DNA of 51,896 nucleotides from Geobacillus zalihae NBRC 101842 (GTDB lineage: Bacteria > Bacillota > Bacilli > Bacillales > Anoxybacillaceae): the NCBI RefSeq assembly GCF_001544135.1, contig NZ_BCPV01000025.1, positions 1-51,896 on the forward strand. The letters are read 5' to 3'. A program made the translations under genes and the position numbers. The notes under the pieces are model-generated. The model saw only the letters and a list, made by a program, of their open reading frames with translations, ran no database searches and had not been told where the DNA came from. Of this stretch, positions 19,635 to 29,000 are shown piece by piece; the stretch's first letter is position 1; every line of letters begins with the position of its first letter.

Positions 19635-19663
19635 ATCATAACGGAGGAGATGACGATTGTCAA
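19635..19663 (-). promoter_or_regulatory. Promoter of the tRNA-Met/tRNA-Glu pair
   Basis: On the minus strand TTGACA (19658-19663) and TATGAT (19635-19640) are separated by 17 bp, directly upstream of tRNA-Met. Confidence 0.8.
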
Positions 19664-19718
19664 TACATATAGGCGGAAAATGCAGAGGGGAAATATATCC
19701 TCTTATTCCATACAGAAA

Positions 19719-19747
19719 CAAAAAAGCATCCATAGCGACGGATGCTT
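19719..19747 (-). terminator. Terminator of yabR
   Basis: On the minus strand AGCATCC and GGATGCT form a 7-bp stem (extended by A-T pairs), followed by TTTTTTG. Confidence 0.8.
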
Positions 19748-19790
19748 GTTTCCTAATTTGTCATCCTTCAAACAATCTTTCAGCAGCAAG

Positions 19791-20189
19791 TTACCCTCGT
19801 CTCGCTCCACGACCTCCCCGCTTCGACTCCGTATGACGGCGCAACGATGCCAATCGGTCTTCACTCTCTTTTAAGAATCGGCTGATTTTTTGTTCTAAGC
19901 TGTCCGCCGCGGAGCGGTCGTTTGTCCGATGGCGCGGCCGCTGCGAAGAAGGCGTGTCTTTTGCTTTGCGAATGGACAGGCCAATTTTTCCATCTTGACC
20001 GACGTTGATGACTTTGACATACACCATATCGCCGACTTTCAGATGATCGTTGATGTCTTTGACATAGTTATCGGCTACCTCGCTAATGTGAACGAGTCCT
20101 GTGACCCCCTCCGGCAGCTCCACAAACGCCCCAAATTTCGTAATGCCCGTGACCTTGCCTTGTAACTTGCTGCCTACTTCAATCGACAT
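19791..20189 (-). CDS. yabR: S1-domain RNA-binding protein YabR
   Basis: The 132-residue protein has an N-terminal S1 RNA-binding domain (residues about 5-75: VGSKLQGKVTGITKFGAFVEL through VKVINVGQDGKIGLSIR), also known from polynucleotide phosphorylase and general stress protein 13. The C-terminal part is basic and low in complexity (ends KRGGRGARRG). Its RNA target is unknown. It has its own strong promoter and a good ribosome binding site, AAGGAGG. Confidence 0.92.
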   Translation of the reverse strand: MSIEVGSKLQGKVTGITKFGAFVELPEGVTGLVHISEVADNYVKDINDHLKVGDMVYVKVINVGQDGKIGLSIRKAKDTPSSQRPRHRTNDRSAADSLEQKISRFLKESEDRLASLRRHTESKRGGRGARRG

Positions 20190-20237
20190 AAAAAAAGTGC
20201 TCCTCCTTAAAACGCTTTAAAGATGGTGTTTTTTTTT

Positions 20238-20267
20238 ATTATAGCGAATGAAAAAAATGCGTGTCAA
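20238..20267 (-). promoter_or_regulatory. Promoter of yabR
   Basis: On the minus strand TTGACA (20262-20267) and TATAAT (20238-20243) are 18 bp apart, just after the hairpin that follows divIC. Confidence 0.75.
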
Positions 20268-20272
20268 TATGA

Positions 20273-20299
20273 CGAATGCCCATAGAAAACGGGCATTCG
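20273..20299 (-). terminator. Hairpin after divIC
   Basis: CGAATGCCC and GGGCATTCG form a perfect 9-bp stem with a 9-nt loop, 10 bp after the divIC stop. On the minus strand the T-rich tail is poor (TCATATT), so termination may be partial; on the plus strand the stem is followed by a T-poor sequence. Confidence 0.5.
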
Positions 20300-20308
20300 C
20301 AGGCAAAA

Positions 20309-20680
20309 TTATTTTTCCGGCAAGACGAAAATAATTTCTCCATCTTTCGATAAGTAATATTTTTTCCGCGCCAGCTCGGCGATATAGTCATCATCATGCA
20401 ACTTTTTCATTTCCTCTTTCAGTTGCTTTTCCTTCCGTTTAAGCTCCGCAAGCTGCTCTTTCAGCTTTTGCTGTTCCGCCGTTTTTGCATCGATCGCCTT
20501 CGCTTGCGAGTGCAAGGTGTAGACAAGAGCGGAGGCGAACATCGCAAACAACAACGACCAGACAACCAAACGGACAGCGACAGCCCGCCGTCTTCTCGCC
20601 GCCTTCTGCTTTTTCTCCTCATGCTCAGCTATGTACGTCGACGACAGCTTCGTCACATTCGTTCTCCGGGGCACGTTCAT
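20309..20680 (-). CDS. divIC: Cell division protein DivIC (FtsB-like)
   Basis: DivIC is a bitopic membrane protein which forms a complex with FtsL and DivIB at the division septum. The 123-residue product has a basic cytoplasmic N-terminus (KKQKAARRRRA), one membrane segment (about residues 36-56), and an external coiled coil rich in K, E and L (residues about 60-95). The ATG at 20680 has AGAGGTG eight bases upstream; the frame extends to 20716 without support. It follows yabQ, as in Bacillus. Confidence 0.93.
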   Translation of the reverse strand: MNVPRRTNVTKLSSTYIAEHEEKKQKAARRRRAVAVRLVVWSLLFAMFASALVYTLHSQAKAIDAKTAEQQKLKEQLAELKRKEKQLKEEMKKLHDDDYIAELARKKYYLSKDGEIIFVLPEK

Positions 20681-20696
20681 CGCGTTTACACCTCTT

Positions 20697-21329
20697 TTAC
20701 TCGCGCCATTTCGCAAACCACATGCTTATTTTCTCTTTTGTATTCTTGATTTGTCCAGCAAATCCTTTTAAACGTCGAAAAAATTTTTCCACCCCGGCTC
20801 GTCTTTGCGGCGGCACCCGCCGCCAAATCATGATGCCCGTCCAACGCAGCGGAGCAAGCAAAAGGCGGATCATCTTCCAAACAGCCAGCAGCACAAACCG
20901 AACGATCCACAACAAAAGCCGCCAAGCGAACAATAGAAGTGCCAGCGCCATTTGCCCAAGGAGGATGAGCGGGCGCATGACCATGAGGCGGAACAGCTGA
21001 ACGAGCGTCTGTCCGAGTCTTACCGCAAGCCCAATGAACCACTCGAGCACCCGAACATAAAAGGAGCGGAGCAAGCTTTGATAAGCGGCATATCCGCATA
21101 AAAGCGCGAGAAACAAATAAAAGCGAAGCTCGCCTTCATTGACGAAAAGAAGCACATAAAACACGATGAGCGCCTGCACCGCCCAAAACAGCACGTCATT
21201 CACAAAGACGAGCCAGTGCGCCCGCTCATGCCGTTTCAACATCCGACTGTACGTATCCCACGCCAGGCCAAGCCAGCCGCCCATGCCAATCATCGCCAGC
21301 ATGGTGTACAGCTGTATGCTGACATTCAT
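20697..21329 (-). CDS. yabQ: Spore cortex protein YabQ
   Basis: YabQ is a sporulation membrane protein needed for cortex formation and located at the forespore outer membrane. The 210-residue product has several N-terminal membrane segments between residues 1 and about 95 and a further hydrophobic stretch (about 115-150), ending in a basic tail. Its ATG overlaps the yabP stop by 4 bp (ATGA), so the two are translated together. Confidence 0.93.
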   Translation of the reverse strand: MNVSIQLYTMLAMIGMGGWLGLAWDTYSRMLKRHERAHWLVFVNDVLFWAVQALIVFYVLLFVNEGELRFYLFLALLCGYAAYQSLLRSFYVRVLEWFIGLAVRLGQTLVQLFRLMVMRPLILLGQMALALLLFAWRLLLWIVRFVLLAVWKMIRLLLAPLRWTGIMIWRRVPPQRRAGVEKFFRRLKGFAGQIKNTKEKISMWFAKWRE

Positions 21330-21631
21330 TTGAACAACTTGCTAAAGAATCCTTTAGCCTTCTCCTGATGGTCATCTAAATAAACGAGGTCGAAAATGCG
21401 CCCTTTAATCGAAACAACGCCTTTGTCGACATCTAAGTTTTTCATCTGCAAGTTTTGCCCGCGGATGGCCAAAAAGCCCATGACCGTCTCAAGCAAAAAC
21501 TCCTCGTTGTCAAAGCTCTCGACTTGTTTCACCCCGGTGATGTCAAGAAGGCGCCGGCCGCGCATGATCACATCATGTTCCTGGACCGGACCTTTGTTCG
21601 TGCTTCCGCCAAATTCATCGTGTCGACTCAT
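21326..21631 (-). CDS. yabP: Sporulation protein YabP
   Basis: YabP is a small protein of the YabP/YqfC family made in the mother cell under sigma-E in B. subtilis. The product from the ATG at 21631 has 101 residues, with the family core GRRLLDITGVKQVESFDNEEFLL split over residues 23-46. Upstream ATGs at 21652 and 21637 are alternatives; 21631 has GGGGG at a suitable distance. A weak CATATGGT, similar to a sigma-E -10 box, is upstream near 21705-21712, but no convincing -35 accompanies it. Confidence 0.92.
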   Translation of the reverse strand: MSRHDEFGGSTNKGPVQEHDVIMRGRRLLDITGVKQVESFDNEEFLLETVMGFLAIRGQNLQMKNLDVDKGVVSIKGRIFDLVYLDDHQEKAKGFFSKLFK

Positions 21632-21753
21632 GTTCATCCCCCGCATTTCCATTTAGTATAGAAAGCCGGCAAGGCCAACCGCCTTTTCTCATCCGTTGTT
21701 TGTACCATATGTATGTCAGCGGGGGATGGTTTAGAACAAGCCTGCAGGACAAA

Positions 21754-22035
21754 TTAGACGTCGTCTTGTTCCGGCGCCGGGGTGGTCCGTTCTTCGCGGA
21801 TCAATTCGTACAGCCCGGTTGCCTCCTCTTTTTTCGTTGTTTCTTTTAGATCCGTCACTTTTACCGTTACCCGCTTTTGCCCAAATTGAATCGTCAATTC
21901 ATCGCCGACTTTCACATCAGAGCTCGCTTTGGCGACATGGCCGTTGATCCACACTCTCCCTTGATCGGCGATTTCCTTCGCCAACGTGCGGCGTTTGATG
22001 AGGCGGGACACTTTTAAAAATTTATCAAGGCGCAT
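21754..22035 (-). CDS. rqcP: S4-domain RNA-binding protein RqcP (YabO)
   Basis: RqcP, related to heat-shock protein Hsp15, binds 50S-peptidyl-tRNA complexes and works with RqcH in alanine tailing of stalled nascent chains. The 93-residue product has the S4 fold at its N-terminus ([20 protein letters not shown]) and an acidic tail. The start is the ATG at 22035 with AAGGGGG upstream; the open frame extending to 22536 is only read-through of the yabN antisense-frame and was discarded. It lies 13 bp after yabN. Confidence 0.94.
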   Translation of the reverse strand: MRLDKFLKVSRLIKRRTLAKEIADQGRVWINGHVAKASSDVKVGDELTIQFGQKRVTVKVTDLKETTKKEEATGLYELIREERTTPAPEQDDV

Positions 22036-22048
22036 TGCATGATCCCCC

Positions 22049-23509
22049 TTACCGTTCGTTTTCTTTGGCTTCTTCCCAAAAACGATCGAGTTCGGCAAGC
22101 GAAAACGAGGTGATCGATCGGCCGCTTTTTCGCACTTGTTCCTCGATATAAGCGAAACGGCGGGCAAATTTGTCGTTGGCCATTTGCAACGCTTCTTCTG
22201 GTTGAATCCCGTAATAACGGGCAAGGTTGATGAGCGCGAACAATAGATCGCCAAACTCGCCGACAAGCCGATCGCGACGGCCGCCGGACGTTTCGGCTCG
22301 AAACTCGGCCATTTCTTCTTCGACTTTTTGCCATATCGGCGCGGCATCATCCCAGTCAAACCCGACTTTCGCCGCTCGTTTCTGCAGCTCGTACGCCCGC
22401 ATCGTCCCCGGCAGACTTTTCGGAATGTCGGCAAGAATCGATTCCGAAAGCCCGCCCCCTTTTTCTTTCTCCTTGATCTTCTCCCAGTTGGCAACGACTT
22501 GTTCGGCCGTCTCGGCCGTGACATCGCCAAACACATGCGGGTGGCGTCGGATCATTTTCGCCGTCAGCGTGCGGATGACGTCGTCGATCGAAAACAACCC
22601 TCGGTCGGCGCCGATTTGCGCATGGAGCATCACTTGCAGCAATACGTCGCCGAGCTCCTCGACCATATGATCATCGTCACCCTCGTCAATCGCCTCGAGC
22701 AGCTCATACGCCTCCTCAAGCAAATAGCGCTTCAGCGACGCATGCGTCTGCTTCCGATCCCATGGACAGCCGTTCGGCCCTCTCAGCGTGGCGATGACGC
22801 GGCGCAGCGTCTCAAACCGGTGGTAAAGCAACGGCTCGTCCTTCACCGGCGGCACGTAGACGCTTGTCAAGTTGTCAAGCTCCGTCTCGCGGTCCAACTC
22901 ATAAAGCGGCACGCGCTTTACTTGCTCGTCCTTCGTGCCTGCCGCGGTGACAATGTAGATCGGGTAATCGTCGGGAAGCTGCTCCATCAAAGAAAGCTTC
23001 ACGTTCGAGGCCACAAACGAATCGTACACTTGACAAAAAACAGCATGCAGTGAAGGCGACCATTCTTCTCCTCGAAAAGTCGTCGCATCAAGCAATTGAA
23101 ACCCTTCAATTGGATCGATGCGCACCGCCGTAAACAGCGCATCCAAAAAGCTTTGACCACCTTCGATCACGATTCGGCAGACGCCGCGCCGCTCAGCTTC
23201 GAAAAGAAGCTGCACCGTCCGCTCGGCAACAAGCGGATGGCCGGGAACAGCGTAAAACACATCGCCGCGCTTCGCCTGTTCCGTCAATTGATCGACGATG
23301 TCAGCGTACACATCAGCAAACTGCTCGTGTTTTTCATACACTTCATCAAATGACGTAAACGCAATCCCTTCCTCCGTAAGCCATTTGACCACCGGGTGTT
23401 CTTTCGTCCGCAAAAAGAGCGGATGCGCCCGCTTTAGCTTTCGGTACACACCGATCGGCAGCTGTTTTACATCTCCGGCGCCGAGGCCGAACACATAAAT
23501 CGTATTCAT
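22049..23509 (-). CDS. yabN: YabN: tetrapyrrole methylase-like and MazG nucleotide pyrophosphohydrolase fusion
   Basis: The 486-residue protein joins an N-terminal SAM-dependent methylase-like domain (residues 1 to about 220, starting [20 protein letters not shown], with [14 protein letters not shown]) to a C-terminal MazG nucleoside triphosphate pyrophosphohydrolase (residues about 230-480). MazG metal ligands appear as [11 protein letters not shown] and [10 protein letters not shown], and a second MazG repeat has [12 protein letters not shown]. It probably removes non-canonical NTPs; the methylase substrate is unknown. The fusion is the normal form in Bacillus. Confidence 0.94.
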   Translation of the reverse strand: MNTIYVFGLGAGDVKQLPIGVYRKLKRAHPLFLRTKEHPVVKWLTEEGIAFTSFDEVYEKHEQFADVYADIVDQLTEQAKRGDVFYAVPGHPLVAERTVQLLFEAERRGVCRIVIEGGQSFLDALFTAVRIDPIEGFQLLDATTFRGEEWSPSLHAVFCQVYDSFVASNVKLSLMEQLPDDYPIYIVTAAGTKDEQVKRVPLYELDRETELDNLTSVYVPPVKDEPLLYHRFETLRRVIATLRGPNGCPWDRKQTHASLKRYLLEEAYELLEAIDEGDDDHMVEELGDVLLQVMLHAQIGADRGLFSIDDVIRTLTAKMIRRHPHVFGDVTAETAEQVVANWEKIKEKEKGGGLSESILADIPKSLPGTMRAYELQKRAAKVGFDWDDAAPIWQKVEEEMAEFRAETSGGRRDRLVGEFGDLLFALINLARYYGIQPEEALQMANDKFARRFAYIEEQVRKSGRSITSFSLAELDRFWEEAKENER

Positions 23510-23515
23510 CGCCGA

Positions 23516-25066
23516 TCACCTGCCTCCTAATCGTAGACGGAATTTATTAGCCAATGGGAAAGCTGCCAACTCCTGTTCAGAAAAAACATGTCCTTTCACA
23601 ATACACGCAAGGTAAACGACAGCACCGATGGCAACGCCGCCAAGCGCCTCGGCAGCCGCCCATAGCCGCCCCTCGCTCGAGCTGTCCATCAGCCACCTAT
23701 ACCCATGCAAGACGACGGCCATCATAGCGGCCGCTTTCACGGTTGGGTACATGTATTTCCGGCCCGCCGTCCGATATTCACGCGGCAAAAAGGCGCATAA
23801 AAAGCCTGCCATGAGCGCATAAGCACCCGTCGTCGCCGCGGCGGCGCCAAGCGCTCCAAACCGCGGAGCAAGCCAATGCATAAGCGCGGCCTTCCCCGCC
23901 ACTGCCAACGCCACGCCGGCAGCGGCCGTCCATTCCCTCCCCATTCCTTGCAATAATGCAGAGGCGGTCAACGCGATCGTAGTAAAAAAGACAGAGGAGG
24001 ACAAGACGGCGAGAACCGACGAACCGTAGTCATTCTCGAACAACATCGCATTGATCGGTCGAATGAGGCAAATGAGCCCTAACGAAGCACCAAGCCCAAT
24101 GACAACGGCAAGCCGGATGGACAGCGCTCCATAGGCGAAAACGGCACCTTGGCGGCGCGCTCCGGAAAGAAGTGGAACAAGCGCCAATGAAAACGACGTG
24201 CCGACGACCGTGCCGAGCTGAATGAGCGGCTGACCGCGGTCGTACACTCCTTTTAGCCGCTGCACCTCATCGAGCCTTGCCCCCGCTTCCTGTAGAAGCG
24301 GAACGAATAAAAATGAATCGACGAGTGGAATCAGCGTCAACGCCATATTCGTCAAGCAAATGACCGTCCCCGCCGTCAATAAACGCCGGCCCACCTGTCG
24401 ATCCCAAGCTGGCGGCGTGCGGCCCGACGTTTTTAGGCGCCGACGCCGGGACAGGAAGAAAAGCAAAATGAAAAGCGCCGCCGCCATGCCTATTAGCGTC
24501 CCTGCGACCGCTGCCATGCCGCAAGCATAGACGTCGGCGCCGCGCTGCACCGCTCCATACGACAGCCCTAAAATCGCCGCCACCCGCACGAATTGCTCGC
24601 CAACTTGGGACGCCGCCGTCGGCGTCATATCATGCCGCCCTTGGAAATAGCCACGCAACAACGCGATGGGCGGAAACAGCAAAAACGAAAATGAAAGCAA
24701 GCGCACGAGCGGCGTAAGCCGTCCATCGCCCATCGCCGAGGCAATCACCCCCGCCCCTAGATACAGCGAAGCAAACAGGATGACGCCAAGGACGCTTAAC
24801 ACCAACAAGGCGACGCGCACACTAGCGGCAGCGCCCGCTTCATCCTGTCCCGCCAACCGCTCGGCGACAAGCTTCGAGACGGCAACCGGGTAGCCGGTCA
24901 GCGAGAGTGCGACGACGATGCCATAAATCGGGTATACTTGTTGGTAAATATAAAAACCAATGTCCCCGACCATATTTTGATACGGAACACGGTACAAAGC
25001 GCTTAATAGTTTTGCGGCCAAAGCGGCGGCCGTTAAGATCGCCGCCCCTTTCCATACGTTTCCCAT
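23516..25066 (-). CDS. yabM: MOP-superfamily lipid flippase-like protein YabM
   Basis: A 516-residue integral membrane protein of the SpoVB/MurJ polysaccharide exporter group with about 14 membrane segments throughout. The start (WKGAAILTAAALAAKLLSAL) and the segment YIYQQVYPIYG are typical of this group, whose members flip lipid-linked precursors. The substrate is not identified. The ATG at 25066 with GAGGGGAG upstream was chosen; the frame extends to 25096. It is followed by yabN 6 bp later. Confidence 0.92.
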   Translation of the reverse strand: MGNVWKGAAILTAAALAAKLLSALYRVPYQNMVGDIGFYIYQQVYPIYGIVVALSLTGYPVAVSKLVAERLAGQDEAGAAASVRVALLVLSVLGVILFASLYLGAGVIASAMGDGRLTPLVRLLSFSFLLFPPIALLRGYFQGRHDMTPTAASQVGEQFVRVAAILGLSYGAVQRGADVYACGMAAVAGTLIGMAAALFILLFFLSRRRRLKTSGRTPPAWDRQVGRRLLTAGTVICLTNMALTLIPLVDSFLFVPLLQEAGARLDEVQRLKGVYDRGQPLIQLGTVVGTSFSLALVPLLSGARRQGAVFAYGALSIRLAVVIGLGASLGLICLIRPINAMLFENDYGSSVLAVLSSSVFFTTIALTASALLQGMGREWTAAAGVALAVAGKAALMHWLAPRFGALGAAAATTGAYALMAGFLCAFLPREYRTAGRKYMYPTVKAAAMMAVVLHGYRWLMDSSSEGRLWAAAEALGGVAIGAVVYLACIVKGHVFSEQELAAFPLANKFRLRLGGR

Positions 25067-25156
25067 CCAGTTTCTCCCCTCGCATAGACAACCCACTCAA
25101 ACCTAGACGCCGGAGGGCAATAGAAGCCGCCAAGCGCCATGATGGCTACGCTCGAT

Positions 25157-25186
25157 ATTATAGCGCAACTTCCGCCTGTTGGACAA
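25157..25186 (-). promoter_or_regulatory. Promoter of the yabM-yabN-rqcP group
   Basis: On the minus strand TTGTCC (25181-25186) and TATAAT (25157-25162) are 18 bp apart, giving a leader of about 85 nt before yabM. The rest of the 275-bp spacer 25067-25341 holds the spoVT terminator and nothing else I recognise. Confidence 0.6.
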
Positions 25187-25303
25187 AGGTGATGGTCAAC
25201 TCGCACGGCTTCATGCGCTGTTCCGCAAGCCAGGCGGACGAAAAAAGCAGGATGTGGAAGCGATTCCGGGATTCAAGGCATCTCGCCCCCATTTGCCGGG
25301 CGG

Positions 25304-25331
25304 AAAAAAAGGCAGCCTGTGAAGCTGCCTT
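25304..25331 (-). terminator. Terminator of spoVT
   Basis: On the minus strand AGGCAGC and GCTGCCT form a stem with a short loop, followed by seven T, 11 bp after the spoVT stop. Confidence 0.88.
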
Positions 25332-25341
25332 GTTGTTTCGC

Positions 25342-25878
25342 CTATTGTTCCATTTGTCGAGCCAAAAAGCTGGCGGCTGTTTCTACTGCTTTATGCTCCA
25401 CTTCACCAAGCGTTTTCTCCCGCGATAAAATGATGACGGCTCCGATCGGATCGCCGTTGGCGACAATCGGGCCGATCGTATACGATTTCAACGTTTCCGT
25501 CATCCCGTCAACGAGCTCGACTTCCCCTTCCTCCGTATGGAGGATGGAATTGCGGTCTTCCATGGCTTTTTCCACCAACGGGCTGACGCTTTTGTTCATA
25601 TACTCTTTTTTCGAAACGCCGGCGACAGCGATGTATACATCGCGGTCGCAAATGAGCACAGGCTGGCCGAGGCTGTCAAACAGCGCTTCGGCGTACTCTT
25701 TGGCAAAGTCGCCTAATTCACTGATCGGCGAATATTTTTTCAAAATGACTTCTCCATCGCGGTCAACAAATATTTCGAGCGGATCTCCTTCGCGAATGCG
25801 CAACGTTCTGCGAATTTCCTTCGGAATAACAACTCTCCCTAAATCATCAATGCGACGAACAATACCGGTTGCTTTCAT
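25342..25878 (-). CDS. spoVT: Stage V sporulation protein T
   Basis: SpoVT is a forespore transcription factor that modulates sigma-G-dependent genes. The 178-residue product has an AbrB-type swapped-hairpin DNA-binding domain (MKATGIVRRIDDLGRVVIPK, residues 1-20) and a C-terminal GAF domain (about 55-178). The DNA-binding part resembles that of AbrB, encoded elsewhere in this window. The start is the ATG at 25878; the open frame to 26013 reads through the promoter region. A candidate sigma-G promoter is upstream. Confidence 0.97.
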   Translation of the reverse strand: MKATGIVRRIDDLGRVVIPKEIRRTLRIREGDPLEIFVDRDGEVILKKYSPISELGDFAKEYAEALFDSLGQPVLICDRDVYIAVAGVSKKEYMNKSVSPLVEKAMEDRNSILHTEEGEVELVDGMTETLKSYTIGPIVANGDPIGAVIILSREKTLGEVEHKAVETAASFLARQMEQ

Positions 25879-25961
25879 GCCTTGTATACCCTCACTTTCA
25901 TCTAGGATTTGAAGGATACTCCGATGAACCCTTGCAATGGGGAATTCACCATTGTTGTCAT

Positions 25962-25991
25962 TAGTATCCTTCACAATCCACGTTCTATACG
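25962..25991 (-). promoter_or_regulatory. Candidate sigma-G promoter of spoVT
   Basis: On the minus strand CGTATA (25986-25991) and GATACTA (25962-25968) are 17 bp apart. The sigma-G consensus is TGMATA and CATACTA with 17-18 bp. B. subtilis spoVT is transcribed by sigma-G. Confidence 0.6.
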
Positions 25992-26086
25992 TGATGAAAG
26001 TGATTTTGGCCATTTTAGATAAAATTGCCCATCCTTCATTATCGCCACATGCAGGAAACGATAAACATCATAAAACTTTTTCTTGA

Positions 26087-29000
26087 TTATGCCGTCACCG
26101 ACTTCTCTTTTTCCACCCCAGACAGCCGCCGCAGCGTCTCTTCTAAAATCATCAGCCACTCGTGCGGCTTCATTTCCTTGATATAGAGCACAATTTTCAA
26201 CTTCGCTCCGTCCATGCCAAACCCGAATAAGCGGCCATGCCGGCGTCCAATGTCAGATAGACGCTGGATTTCCACCGTTTTCGATGCCGGTTCAGTAAAC
26301 AAGATGTCAATTTGCTGCTTATGTTGCTTCATCGATTCGACGCCAAGCTGCTTGGCCAACACCTTCAACTCCGCAATTTGGAACAAATACGCAACTTCAT
26401 CTGGATAATCGCCGAAGCGGTCGACCATTTCCTCACGCAGCTCCTCAATGTCTTCGAGCGTCTCCACTGCCTTAAATCGCTTGTACATCTCGATCTTTTG
26501 CAATTCGTCTGCAATGTATGTGCTCGGAATATAGGCGTCGACTTCGACATCGATGACGACATCCGGCTGCTCGTCTTCTCGCTTGATGCCGCGCCGTTTC
26601 TCGATCGCTTCTTTCAACATTTGCGAATACAAATCGAATCCGACCGAGTCGATAAAGCCATGCTGTTCGGCGCCGAGAATGTTGCCCGCGCCGCGGATCG
26701 ACAAATCGCGCATGGCAATTTTAAAACCAGAGCCGAGCTCGGTAAACTCTTTAATGGCTTGCAGCCGCTTTTCTGCCGCTTCATTGAGCACTTTATCTTT
26801 CCGATAGGTGAAATACGCATAAGCGACGCGGTTGGAGCGGCCGACGCGCCCGCGCAGCTGGTACAGCTGCGACAATCCCATCCGGTCGGCGTCATAGACG
26901 ATGAGCGTGTTGACATTCGGAATATCGATGCCCGTTTCAATGATCGTCGTCGTCACCAGCACATCGTATTGCCCTTCCAAAAACGCCAAAATGGTCGATT
27001 CGAGCTCCGTTTCCGACATGCGGCCATGCACGTAAGTGACGCGCGCTTCCGGGACAAGCTGTGCGATTTCTTCCGCTTTCAAATCGATGTCTTCAATATG
27101 GTTGTAAAGGAAAAACACCTGCCCGTCGCGGGCGAGCTCACGTTCAATCGCCTCTTTGACGAGTTCGGGCGTATATTCCATGACATACGTTTGCACCGGG
27201 AATCGGTTTTCAGGCGGCGTCTCGATGATCGACAAATCGCGCACGCCGATCATCGACATATGCAACGTACGCGGAATCGGCGTCGCCGTTAAGGTGAGCA
27301 CGTCGATGTTCGCCTTCAGCTGCTTGATTTTTTCTTTATGCGCCACGCCAAACCGTTGCTCCTCGTCGATAATGAGCAAGCCTAAATCTTTAAACTTCAC
27401 GTCTTTCGACAGCAGCCGATGCGTGCCGATGACCATATCGATCGTGCCGTCCTTCAACCCTTTGATTGTCTCGGCTTGCTGTTTTTTCGTGCGAAATCGG
27501 TTTAACAGACCAACCTTGATCGGAAACCCTTGAAACCGTTCGCGCACCGTTTCGTAATGCTGTTGGGCTAGGATCGTCGTCGGCACAAGAAAGGCCACTT
27601 GTTTGCCGTCCATAATGGCTTTAAACGCCGCCCGCAACGCCACTTCCGTCTTCCCGTAGCCGACATCGCCGCAAAGGAGGCGGTCCATCGGTTTGTCGCT
27701 CTCCATATCACGCTTAATTTCCTCAATCGACCGAAGCTGATCTTCCGTCTCTTGATACGGAAACGCCGCTTCAAATTCGCGCTGCATCTCGGTGTCCGGC
27801 GAAAACGCATATCCTTTGCTTGCCTCACGCTCGGCGTACAGCTTGATTAAATCTTCAGCAATATCCTGGACGGATGATTCCACTTTCCTTTTGACCTTTT
27901 TCCATTCCGAACCGCCGAGTTTGTAAATTTTTGGCTCTTTTCCTTCCGAGCCGACGTATTTTTGCACTTGATCGATTTGGTCGACCGGAACATACAGCGT
28001 ATCGCCGCCTTGGTACTGGATATGAATATAGTCTTTATGCACCCCGTTGATTTCTAACGTCTCGATGCCTAAATATTTCCCGATGCCATGGTTGACATGG
28101 ACGACGTAGTCGCCGACTTGCAATTCGGCGTAGCTTTTGATCCGCTCGGCGTTGGACAGCTTTTGCCGGCGCACCGGGCGTTTGACCCGTTTTTTGAACA
28201 GCTCTTCTTCTGTGATGACGGCAATTTTTTGCAACGGCAATTCAAACCCGGTATTTAAATCTCCTTCAAGGAGCTGGCATTTGCCATGCAGCAAAGCCGC
28301 ATCGCGCGCGAGCGGCAGCGCGTCAATCTCATAATCTTGAAGCAATGATTGCAGCTTTTTCACCCGCTCTGCATTTGGCGCCAAAAACACGACCGCATAG
28401 TTTGCCTTTGTCCATCGCTCGACTTCGGATTGAAGAAGCGCCATTTGCCCATGGAAGTTTTGCATCTGTTTGCACGTAATATTGACGACGTTTTGTGGGT
28501 GGGCATACGGAACATGGCGCAAAAACAACGATAAGTATACCCGCTGGAATCGATGTTTTTGCAATAATTCAGAAAACGAATGCGAAAGCGGCACGCCATG
28601 AATCATTTTCCCGCCGTCAAGCAAACTCGTATACCATTCCGCCTCTTCGCGGTCCAACCGTTCCGCCGCCTCTTGCAGCCGGCTCATTTCATCCATGAGC
28701 AGCACGCCGTCTTCTGGCAGGTAATCTAGCAAACTCGCAACCTTTTCATAAAAAAGGGACATATATTTATATTGTTGCTCGATTTCCTGCCCCTCGCGCA
28801 ATTGCTCAAGCTCAGCGTGAATATGTTCATACATCCGCTGTTTGGCGGCCTCATCTTTCATCGTCTCCAAACTCGACGCAAGTCCCGCTTCAATCCGCTC
28901 GATTCCTCGGCGCCGCGTCTCACCATCGAGAATGATTTCATCGGCCGGCCCGATCATGATGCGCTCGATTTGCCCTTGCGAACGTTGGTCGTCAGGAGTG

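Noticed and set aside
22014-22536. Extended frames (260 and 106 codons) upstream of rqcP
   Set aside because: They overlap yabN in another frame; the S4 protein begins at the ATG at 22035 with its own ribosome binding site.
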